From an uncultured Eubacteriales bacterium (GTDB lineage Bacteria; Bacillota; Clostridia; Oscillospirales; CAG-272): a stretch of 36,551 nt of DNA. Shown in pieces: positions 20,604-27,032 of this stretch. Positions within the stretch are counted from its first letter, which is position 1; every line of letters starts with the position of its first letter. Position numbers and translations under genes: made by a program. The notes below the pieces were generated by a model, which was not told where the DNA came from, searched no databases, and worked only from the letters and a program-made list of their open reading frames with translations. The DNA lies in NCBI GenBank assembly GCA_910586545.1, contig CAJUIQ010000018.1, forward strand, positions 1 through 36,551, written 5' to 3'.

Positions 20604-22832
20604 TTATCTTACAAAGCTTTTTCTCTTTTTGTAAACAACTGCACAGCCAATCGCCATCACAAGCGCTGCAAGACCGATATAAATCATAGCGTCGCCTGTA
20701 GCTACAGTGTACTTATAGTTGGACTTCAGCTGCAATCCCAAATCGGCAGCCTGCACATCATCCGACGCAGGCTTGATAACGATCTCGAAGAACACAGCTC
20801 CAACATCCATTGAACGTACTTGAGCAAAGTCAGTAATCGTAATAAGATATTTGCCATCGCCCTTATCTTCTACTGTGTAGGTTCCTTCGTTAAGGCCAGA
20901 AATAGAATCCAATGTTGCAACATCAGGATTCATGGTTACATCAAAGGAAAGTGCTGTTGCCTGCTTGTAGAAGTTGGTTACGTATACAGGGAGACGGAAG
21001 TATCCGTTATCATCCTTATATACATTGGATGTATCCAAGTCTTCACTGCCACTTGCAGTATTGGAGTTATTGTTGTTACCTCCGCCTGGATTGGTAGGAT
21101 CTGTTGGAGGAACATCCTGAGGCTTAGGACCCTCTGCATTATAAATACGAACATTGTCCATCTGGAACTTCGTATTGAACATACGCCACAGCATCAATGT
21201 ACCGTCATTCTGATGTTCATCAGAGGAGTAGTAGAAGTACCGGTTCCACACATCTTCACCAAAAATCGGCTGATCGTTGATGTACAAACGGGCAGTACAG
21301 GAACCGTTATCAAATACGAATCTCCAGTTATACCAGGTATCAAGTTCCATCTTAAAGTTTGCTGTTGCAATAGGCTGTCCTGCCGACTCAGTGCCCTGAA
21401 TTTTAAACTGGCCATCATTGAAGTAATAGCCGCATTCATACTCATAACCGGTAGATCCGCCAAACCAGTTGAATACTGCGGGAGGATACTTATCAGTACC
21501 GGCGTCTTCAGTGCCTGCGTATGTTCCCTGGAACCGAATGTCAAATTCCATGGTATAGGACAGAGGATATTTATATTGTGTATCTGCATCAAGCGCGGTA
21601 TCAATATAAGTCTGTATAACATTAGGATCAGTATAATCCAATACCATACCGTGCTCCGGATCGCCAGAATCTTTTGTTAAACCCTGGTAGCTGTCACAAC
21701 CCCAGTGATCGCGATCGCTGTCGTTGTCATAAGTAAGGGTTGTCAGTTGATCCTTGGAGGTCAGAGGATTGTTACGCTGAACATCTCCGCCAAGATAGTC
21801 ATAGTACACACCTGTGTCCATTCCGGAATAATCTCTTTGGAATCTCTCAAGATTTGCAGGATTATAAGTGGCATAGCCAGATTCGGGTGTAACTGGGTTG
21901 TCTGTTAAAATAATACGGTTTGATCCGCCGCAGGTCTGCTGTGCCTCATCATACTGAGAACCGCAGATACCGGAACCCCAAGTCAGATAGTGGGTGTATC
22001 CGCTGGTACCAGGTTCGCCATTAAACACAGCCATAGACACACCAAGCTCACGGTTGATGCCGCCCCATGCTGAATCTGCTGCAGTCGCCTGTGTATCCAA
22101 GGTTACAACGCCAGTCTCATTATAGAAAATGTAGTTCCACGGAATAGCTATTTCATATGTACTAATACCGCTTGCAGTATCCGGAGAATAGTTCAAACCG
22201 CTAGGCGCTACCGCAACTTTTGCGGCACCCTTTGCAGGATTGTTGTATGCGGTCATACCGGTCTTTGTTTTGTTTTCAAACATTTCGATAAATCCGCCAA
22301 CGATCTGCGGGTAACCAACGAGGAAATCGGGAACCTGATCCTTATATTTCCAAGGAGTAGGACCCATCTTCGGAACATAGGTTTTGCCGCCTACAAGAGA
22401 GTTTGCACCCAGGTAGTCAACAAAAATCTGCATAGCATCGCCGTTCCAAGTATTTCCCTTACCGCCCTTCAAAGAATGTCCGTCCGGATCTGTTACTTTG
22501 ACGCCAACATAGAAGTAGTTCGCATCCCAACGCATCCATACCTCATAGGACATGTTCTTGTCGTCTGTACCATATCCGGGTCTCCAGTAGAAGAATGCAT
22601 TGTTTACAGGTTCAGAACTGGATTTTGAAGCGGCGCTTCCACTTTCCACAATGAAAGAAGATTCGCCCCATTCCGCTTCACTAATGTACCCATCAATGGT
22701 GGGCGGGGTCGTGAACAACTGGGCTTCTACTTCTTGAATATACAAGGTTGCAGCCGCCCCTACCGGGATTGCCAGCGCAACTGCCGAAAGAAGCATAGCA
22801 GCAAGCAATACCCATGTAATCGTCTTTTTCAT
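20604..22832 (-). CDS. Large cell-surface carbohydrate-binding-type protein, membrane-anchored
   Basis: 742 aa from ATG 22832, with GGAGG 8 bases upstream; an earlier in-frame ATG at 22877 lacks one. Signal peptide about 1-27. Residues about 42-310 resemble the carbohydrate-binding CBM9/DOMON-type fold (PTIDGYISEAEWGE, WMRWDANYFYVGVKVTD, GDAMQIFVDY). Residues about 425-565 look like a LamG/concanavalin-type beta-sandwich (WYNWRFVFDNGSCTARLYIND). A Pro/Gly/Asn linker (570-597) leads to a cohesin-like domain (602-690: FRLPVYVTN, ALSFDVTMNPDVATLDS). The end has TGD (712-714), a hydrophobic helix (716-734) and KKRK, like a sorting signal without LPxTG. No catalytic motif is seen. It has its own promoter and terminator, so it is monocistronic. 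Probable role: binding polysaccharide at the cell surface. Confidence 0.75.
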   Translation of the reverse strand: MKKTITWVLLAAMLLSAVALAIPVGAAATLYIQEVEAQLFTTPPTIDGYISEAEWGESSFIVESGSAASKSSSEPVNNAFFYWRPGYGTDDKNMSYEVWMRWDANYFYVGVKVTDPDGHSLKGGKGNTWNGDAMQIFVDYLGANSLVGGKTYVPKMGPTPWKYKDQVPDFLVGYPQIVGGFIEMFENKTKTGMTAYNNPAKGAAKVAVAPSGLNYSPDTASGISTYEIAIPWNYIFYNETGVVTLDTQATAADSAWGGINRELGVSMAVFNGEPGTSGYTHYLTWGSGICGSQYDEAQQTCGGSNRIILTDNPVTPESGYATYNPANLERFQRDYSGMDTGVYYDYLGGDVQRNNPLTSKDQLTTLTYDNDSDRDHWGCDSYQGLTKDSGDPEHGMVLDYTDPNVIQTYIDTALDADTQYKYPLSYTMEFDIRFQGTYAGTEDAGTDKYPPAVFNWFGGSTGYEYECGYYFNDGQFKIQGTESAGQPIATANFKMELDTWYNWRFVFDNGSCTARLYINDQPIFGEDVWNRYFYYSSDEHQNDGTLMLWRMFNTKFQMDNVRIYNAEGPKPQDVPPTDPTNPGGGNNNNSNTASGSEDLDTSNVYKDDNGYFRLPVYVTNFYKQATALSFDVTMNPDVATLDSISGLNEGTYTVEDKGDGKYLITITDFAQVRSMDVGAVFFEIVIKPASDDVQAADLGLQLKSNYKYTVATGDAMIYIGLAALVMAIGCAVVYKKRKSFVR

Positions 22833-22897
22833 TACATATACCTCCAGAATATTAAGGACTTGTGTGTATCTGCACACGCATATAGCCTTACATGCTC

Positions 22898-22926
22898 ATT
22901 ATATATAGATTCACCAATTTTGTCAA
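22898..22926 (-). promoter_or_regulatory. Perfect consensus promoter of the surface-protein gene
   Basis: TTGACA (rc of 22921-22926), 17-bp spacer, TATAAT (rc of 22898-22903), both perfect. The transcript would start near 22890, giving a leader of about 58 bases. The stretch 22927-23068 is AT-rich with no further signal recognised. Confidence 0.88.
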
Positions 22927-23068
22927 TAGACAACTGATAAAGTAGTGAAATTTTTATGAAACTTTTTTAGGAATACCTTATTTTTTTCCATAGTTTTACA
23001 TTAATTGTTTTTTTCTCCAGGATTTTCTGCATTTGTATAAAATTTTGAAGGTCCCCCTACCCGTTTTT

Positions 23069-23104
23069 AAGAAAAAACTTCCCTTTTTAGGGAAGTTTTT
23101 TCTT
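23069..23104 (-). terminator. Terminator of the CD1247-like gene
   Basis: 15-bp arms AAGAAAAAACTTCCC / GGGAAGTTTTTTCTT with a 6-nt loop. On the minus strand the stem ends in a T-rich stretch. It follows the stop at 23115 by about 10 bases. Confidence 0.9.
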
Positions 23105-23114
23105 GGTCTGCTGT

Positions 23115-23534
23115 TTATTCGTCTTTAGCATCCGCTTCACCTGCCGCAGACTTTCCACAGGCAGGACAAATCAACGTCTCCGGATCCAGCGTCTCATCAT
23201 AACAAATCGTTTCTCCACAATTTGCACACATCAACATCCGCTGCCCTATGTCGTCACAACCGCAGCAGCAATCACATTCACAATCGTCTTCGTCATCATC
23301 GAAATCTTCTTCCTCGTCGAAAAGAATCTCTTCCACATCTCCAAGATCCGCGTCGAGTTCTTCAATATAATCGTTTAGCCGCGCACACTCCTGCTCCAAG
23401 TCTTCTATAGCGGCAGCCATATCTGATACAACAGTCAAAAGCTCGCCAATCAGTTTTCCCTCCGCCTTTGTCTGATCTAAATCCAGTCCCGCAGCTAAGC
23501 CCTGCAAATATGCGCTTTTTTCACCAAGTTTCAT
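23115..23534 (-). CDS. CD1247-like protein with acidic middle and zinc ribbon, 139 aa
   Basis: The N-terminal 60 residues (MKLGEKSAYLQGLAAGLDLD, then VVSDMAAAIEDLEQE) match the CD1247 N-terminal domain known from Clostridia, a helical, probably coiled-coil region. A very acidic stretch (EEILFDEEEDFDDDEDD) and a cysteine cluster (CECDCCCGC) come next. A zinc ribbon with CANCGE and CPACGK ends the protein. Its function is not known. It follows efp by 84 bases, separated by a hairpin at 23576-23599. Confidence 0.85.
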   Translation of the reverse strand: MKLGEKSAYLQGLAAGLDLDQTKAEGKLIGELLTVVSDMAAAIEDLEQECARLNDYIEELDADLGDVEEILFDEEEDFDDDEDDCECDCCCGCDDIGQRMLMCANCGETICYDETLDPETLICPACGKSAAGEADAKDE

Positions 23535-23575
23535 TTGTTCTTTCCTTTCTACATTTTTATAACCAAATAACGAAA

Positions 23576-23599
23576 CGGGGCCGAAACATTGTCGCCCCG
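23576..23599 (-). terminator. Hairpin between efp and the CD1247-like gene
   Basis: CGGGGC / GCCCCG with a 12-nt loop, 20 bases after the efp stop. On the minus strand TTTCGTTATTT follows. Possibly a leaky terminator that lets some transcripts continue into the next gene. Confidence 0.45.
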
Positions 23600-23618
23600 G
23601 CCTCCGTTTTATACAAAA

Positions 23619-24176
23619 TTATGCACGTTCCAGATATTCGCCTGTTCTAGTATCGATACGAACACGTTCGCCCTGGTTGATAAACAAAGGCACTCGAATC
23701 ACCGCGCCCGTTTCCAGCGTTGCATTCTTTGTAGCGCCAGTAGCAGTATCACCCTTCACACCAGGGTCTGCATCGGTGATTTCCAATTCTACAAACATAG
23801 GCGGTTCAACAGAAAACACATTATCTTTGTAGGATTTGATAGTGCAGATCATTTCCTCTTTCACATATTTAAAGTTTTCAGAAAGCTTATCTGCATTCAG
23901 AGGCATCTGCTCGTAGGACTCCATATCCATAAAGTAGTAAAGCTCACCATCATTATACAGATACTGCATTTCCTTACGGTCAATACGTGCATCTTCATAC
24001 TTGTCCGTAGGAGAAAAAGTCTTTTCCACAACGGCTCCTGTGATCACATTGCGCAGCTTTGTACGGACAAATGCCGCTCCTTTTCCGGGCTTTACATGCT
24101 GAAATTCGATAACCTGCATAACCTGCCCATCCATATCAAAGGTAATACCATTTTTAAAATCGCCTGCTACAACCAT
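23619..24176 (-). CDS. efp: Elongation factor P
   Basis: 185 aa, usual length. Domain order is the N-terminal KOW-like domain then two OB folds (about 66-127 and 130-185). The tip loop PGKGAAF carries Lys32, the residue that is modified in many bacteria. It rescues ribosomes stalled on polyproline stretches. Start ATG 24176 aligns with the family start (M-VAGDFKNG). A hairpin lies between a strong AAGGAG (24206-24211) and this ATG. A promoter at 24248-24276 serves it. Confidence 0.95.
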   Translation of the reverse strand: MVVAGDFKNGITFDMDGQVMQVIEFQHVKPGKGAAFVRTKLRNVITGAVVEKTFSPTDKYEDARIDRKEMQYLYNDGELYYFMDMESYEQMPLNADKLSENFKYVKEEMICTIKSYKDNVFSVEPPMFVELEITDADPGVKGDTATGATKNATLETGAVIRVPLFINQGERVRIDTRTGEYLERA

Positions 24177-24186
24177 ACATTCAGTT

Positions 24187-24203
24187 ATCCTGCCTGGCAG
24201 GAT
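24187..24203 (-). promoter_or_regulatory. Hairpin between the Shine-Dalgarno and the start of efp
   Basis: ATCCTGC-CWG-GCAGGAT, a perfect inverted repeat with 7-bp stem and 3-nt loop. On the minus strand AAAGGAG (rc of 24206-24212) lies upstream and the start codon 29 bases downstream of it. Folding would shorten that distance to about 12; alternatively the AGGA inside the hairpin's right arm is the real site and folding hides it. Confidence 0.6.
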
Positions 24204-24247
24204 AGCTCCTTTCCTATATTCATGTGCAAAATCATTTGTTCCGTTTT

Positions 24248-24276
24248 ATTTTAATACAAAGCTGTGCATTTTGCAA
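24248..24276 (-). promoter_or_regulatory. efp promoter
   Basis: TTGCAA (24271-24276, self-complementary), 17-bp spacer, TAAAAT (rc of 24248-24253) on the minus strand. The leader would be about 65 bases and include the hairpin at 24187-24203. Confidence 0.7.
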
Positions 24277-24313
24277 GGGGGTTGCGCCAAATTTTACCTT
24301 ACAAAGAAAAAAA

Positions 24314-25402
24314 TCAGATTTCAATCAGCTCTTTTGGGCACTGCGTCAGATTGTGCGCCCCTCCTGGCACGATACACACCATATCTTCGATTCGGCATCC
24401 GTACCGCCCGGAAAGATAAATTCCAGGCTCTACCGTGACAACTTCTCCCACCCGCAGCTTAGCGTCTCCGCTGCGTATATTCAAATTGGGGGATTCGTGG
24501 ATTTCCAGCCCAACTCCATGACCCAGTCCATGGCCGAACGTACCGGCATATCCTGCCTCATCAATAATATCACGGGCTATTCGATCCATTTTAAAGCATG
24601 ACTGCCCTTCCCCGATCTGTGCAAGCACAGCCTCCTGAGCCTGGAGCACCGTGTCATAGATTCGCCGCATACCGGCGTCTGCCTTGCCGATTACCACCGT
24701 GCGCGTCATATCCGAATGATAGCCCTGAAAAACCGCGCCGAAGTCAAAGGTTAAAAAGCCTTTTTCCAGCGGCACGTTCCTGGGAACGCCATGAGGAGAC
24801 GAGGAGTTAGATCCGGAAACAGCGATGGTTTCAAAGCTGATTCCCTGAGCGCCGTTTTTCTTCATAAGATATTCCAACTCCGCTGCAAGCTCCATCTCTG
24901 TAGCTGTATAGGTGATGCGGGGTAAAAGCTGGGCAAAGGCAGCTTCTGCAATCCGCTGGGCCTGTTCCACGCAGTCGATTTCATAAGCGTCCTTTACACT
25001 GCGCAGTCTTTGAAACATATCCCCGATTGCGACAAATCGGATTCCAGGGCAGTCGTTCTGCAAAGCGGCAAGGGAGCGGCAGGTAAGCGTGCCATCCTCA
25101 TATCCTACTGTTTGTATACAGCCTGTGGACAGCAGCATAGGCAGCCAAACCCTTCGAGGCTGTTCCGGCATAATCACGTCAAACAAATCCGCCGGGATTT
25201 CCCGCCGCACCGCCTCAATATATCGAAAATCCTGAAAAGCATATGCGTTGTCCATTGTAATCAGCAAAGTTCCGTCAGGATTATAAAAGCCGCTGGCATA
25301 CAGATGATTTTCCGCGCCGCTCACCCACACTGCATCCAGGTTTTTTTCTTGCATGCAAGTACGCAGGGCGGTCAATCGGTCATAAATTATCTCCTTTGTC
25401 AT
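24314..25402 (-). CDS. M24-family Xaa-Pro aminopeptidase/dipeptidase
   Basis: 362 aa from ATG 25402, with GGAG 8 bases upstream; an in-frame ATG at 25435 would overlap yqeG. The creatinase-like N-terminal domain (1-130) precedes the pita-bread catalytic domain. Metal ligands are Asp220 (LTFDFG), Asp231 (HSDMTRT), His295 (HGLGHGVGLEIHE), Glu325 (VEPGIY) and Glu339 (CRIED), all present. It removes N-terminal residues ahead of proline. The pairing with efp downstream is common in Firmicutes. It lies 16 bases after yqeG. Confidence 0.93.
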   Translation of the reverse strand: MTKEIIYDRLTALRTCMQEKNLDAVWVSGAENHLYASGFYNPDGTLLITMDNAYAFQDFRYIEAVRREIPADLFDVIMPEQPRRVWLPMLLSTGCIQTVGYEDGTLTCRSLAALQNDCPGIRFVAIGDMFQRLRSVKDAYEIDCVEQAQRIAEAAFAQLLPRITYTATEMELAAELEYLMKKNGAQGISFETIAVSGSNSSSPHGVPRNVPLEKGFLTFDFGAVFQGYHSDMTRTVVIGKADAGMRRIYDTVLQAQEAVLAQIGEGQSCFKMDRIARDIIDEAGYAGTFGHGLGHGVGLEIHESPNLNIRSGDAKLRVGEVVTVEPGIYLSGRYGCRIEDMVCIVPGGAHNLTQCPKELIEI

Positions 25403-25418
25403 ACAAATCACTCCATTT

Positions 25419-25934
25419 CTATTGCCCTGCCGCATGTATCCGCCGGTACTTGCGCAGATACGGTTTTTCCAGCAGACGCTTCATCCGAAAAAATAAAGTT
25501 TTTTTATCCCGGATTGGCGGAACAATCCACGAAGGAATGCCAAACCGTTTTCCCGCCGCACAATCGGTAAGCAGTTGGTCCCCTAGGAGAATCGCCTGAT
25601 CTTTGTCAATATGCAGCTGTTCACATGCCGCGTACAGATATTTTGTTTTTGGCTTACCTGCTTTTGCAAATGCCACACACTGCAGGGACTTATTGAAAAG
25701 TTCTACCCGTTCTTTTGTATTATTGGATACAAACGCGATGGAAATTCCTGTCCGGCGCATTTCTTCAATCCAATTTATCAACCGCTCAGGCGGCGTAGGA
25801 TCTTCATAAGTAGCCAGCGTATTGTCGATATCGCAAAGCAAGGCGCTGCGCCCCAGCGCGCGTATCATGTCCGGGGTAATCTCATAATAGTGCCCAAATA
25901 TCCGATCAGGCACAAGCCATTTATCAAAAATCAA
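25419..25934 (-). CDS. yqeG: YqeG-family HAD phosphatase
   Basis: 171 aa from TTG 25934, preceded by AAAAGGAAAG. HAD motif I is DIDNTLA, motif II is SNN (FVSNNT), and GDQ..TD (LLGDQLLTDCAAG) is the acidic motif IV. These identify the HAD IIIA class; in yeast a relative dephosphorylates phosphatidylglycerophosphate, and the bacterial role is less sure. An upstream ATG at 26057 would add 41 hydrophobic and basic residues, but the promoter at 25975-26003 lies inside that extension, so the TTG start, which gives the family's usual length, is preferred. Confidence 0.85.
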   Translation of the reverse strand: MIFDKWLVPDRIFGHYYEITPDMIRALGRSALLCDIDNTLATYEDPTPPERLINWIEEMRRTGISIAFVSNNTKERVELFNKSLQCVAFAKAGKPKTKYLYAACEQLHIDKDQAILLGDQLLTDCAAGKRFGIPSWIVPPIRDKKTLFFRMKRLLEKPYLRKYRRIHAAGQ

Positions 25935-25974
25935 ACTATACTTTCCTTTTCTATCTATATTTATATTGCTCAAC

Positions 25975-26003
25975 AGTATAACACAAAAAAATAATATTCG
26001 CAA
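25975..26003 (-). promoter_or_regulatory. yqeG promoter
   Basis: TTGCGA (rc of 25998-26003), 17-bp spacer, TATACT (rc of 25975-25980). The transcript would start near 25968, about 35 bases before the TTG start, which supports that start choice. Confidence 0.75.
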
Positions 26004-26022
26004 CAAAGTCTGTTTTATGATT

Positions 26023-26051
26023 TTCAGAAATTTCATAATATTGCGTATAAT
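26023..26051 (+). promoter_or_regulatory. Promoter of the MarR/ABC operon
   Basis: TTCAGA (26023-26028), 17-bp spacer, perfect TATAAT (26046-26051). The palindrome CAAATATATTTG (26085-26096), with a similar half at 26070-26080, lies downstream of the start and just before the ribosome binding site; it may be the MarR operator. Confidence 0.6.
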
Positions 26052-26105
26052 CAGCAATAGATTCCCATTAAAATATATTCAAACCAAATATATTTGAGGT
26101 GTATT

Positions 26106-26528
26106 ATGAGTTTTCGTCAGCGCATCGCACAATTTTTCTATGGCCGTTACGGCATCGATGGTCTGTACTATGGTCTTCTTGTAATGATCCTGATTCTGTG
26201 GATTCTGCGGGTTGCCTTTCTAGACTCCATAGCAGCCGGCGTGGTCGTTTATATATTGGAAACCGTACTTCTATTCTGGATGCTGTATCGATGCATGTCC
26301 AGAAATATTGCTGCACGCCAGCGCGAAAATCAATTATTTACTTCTTTTTTCAAAAAAATCAAAATTTTTTTTGTCTTGCAAAAAAATAAAATTCGGGATT
26401 TTAAGACCTATCGCTATAAAACGTGTCCCCACTGCAAAGCGACGCTCCGACTGCCCAAACGGAAAGGCACGCACGCGGTTATCTGTCCCCGCTGTGCACG
26501 GCGCTTTGACGCGACGACGCGGATCTGA
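26106..26528 (+). CDS. Small membrane protein with C-terminal zinc ribbon, 140 aa
   Basis: ATG 26106 has GAGG 6 bases before it. Two membrane helices at about 22-40 and 45-65 are followed by a long basic stretch (KKIKIFFVLQKNKIRDFKTYRYK) and a zinc ribbon with CPHC and CPRC (about 107-131). Several clostridial proteins have this build, but its function is unknown. It is the first gene of an operon with the MarR regulator (9-base gap) and the ABC transporter, so it may act in the same membrane-stress response. Confidence 0.75.
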   Translation: MSFRQRIAQFFYGRYGIDGLYYGLLVMILILWILRVAFLDSIAAGVVVYILETVLLFWMLYRCMSRNIAARQRENQLFTSFFKKIKIFFVLQKNKIRDFKTYRYKTCPHCKATLRLPKRKGTHAVICPRCARRFDATTRI

Positions 26529-26537
26529 GGTGCAATT

Positions 26538-27032
26538 ATGAATGAATATACTCCCCTGAACGGCATGTTTCAACTGGAAGTTGTCACCAACTTTATCCAG
26601 ACGCGGATTTCTTTCGAGCGAATCATGACGCCTATCACACAACAATTTGGTCTCACGCCTCTGTCCTCTGTTACGCTGAATCTAATTGCGCATCAGGAAA
26701 ATCCCACAATCAGCAGCATTTTTAAAACGCTGGATTTGAATCAGGGAAACGTCTCCTCTATGTGTAAAAAATTAGAAAACGACGGTTTTATTCTGCGATG
26801 TCGCAACAAAACAGACGAGCGAAGTGTTGTTCTGGTTATCACTCCAAAGGGCCGTGCCGCACTGGATGGCGTGGAACGTACGCTGCGCACATATTTTGAG
26901 AACGAACACACCGTTTCCAGAAAAGATTTTATGGAAGCGCTGGATGGAATTGAGACGTTAAAACAAATTATACAAAGTGTAGAAAAGCATATTTACAAAA
27001 AGGATGAGGAGGTTTCAAAATGCTTGAACTGA
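26538..27032 (+). CDS. MarR-family transcriptional regulator
   Basis: 164 aa. Winged helix-turn-helix at about 50-115: ISSIFKTLDLNQGNVSSMCKKLENDGFI is the recognition part, and RCRNKTDERSVVLVITPKGRA is the wing with the MarR DE-R signature. N- and C-terminal helices would dimerise. Position directly before, and overlapping by 13 bases, the MacB-like transporter gene suggests it represses its own operon and is released by the transporter's substrate. The palindrome CAAATATATTTG (26085-26096) is a candidate site. Confidence 0.92.
   Translation: MNEYTPLNGMFQLEVVTNFIQTRISFERIMTPITQQFGLTPLSSVTLNLIAHQENPTISSIFKTLDLNQGNVSSMCKKLENDGFILRCRNKTDERSVVLVITPKGRAALDGVERTLRTYFENEHTVSRKDFMEALDGIETLKQIIQSVEKHIYKKDEEVSKCLN

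Noticed and set aside
20604..20730. Classical LPxTG sortase signal in the surface protein
   Set aside because: The C-terminus has TGD, a hydrophobic helix and a basic tail but no LPxTG or close variant before it.
20820..21680. A 286-codon plus-strand frame
   Set aside because: Antisense to the surface-protein gene, cysteine- and isoleucine-rich shadow of its codon usage, no ribosome binding site.
23589..24254. A 221-codon plus-strand frame over efp
   Set aside because: Antisense to efp, with histidine/cysteine/phenylalanine-rich shadow composition.
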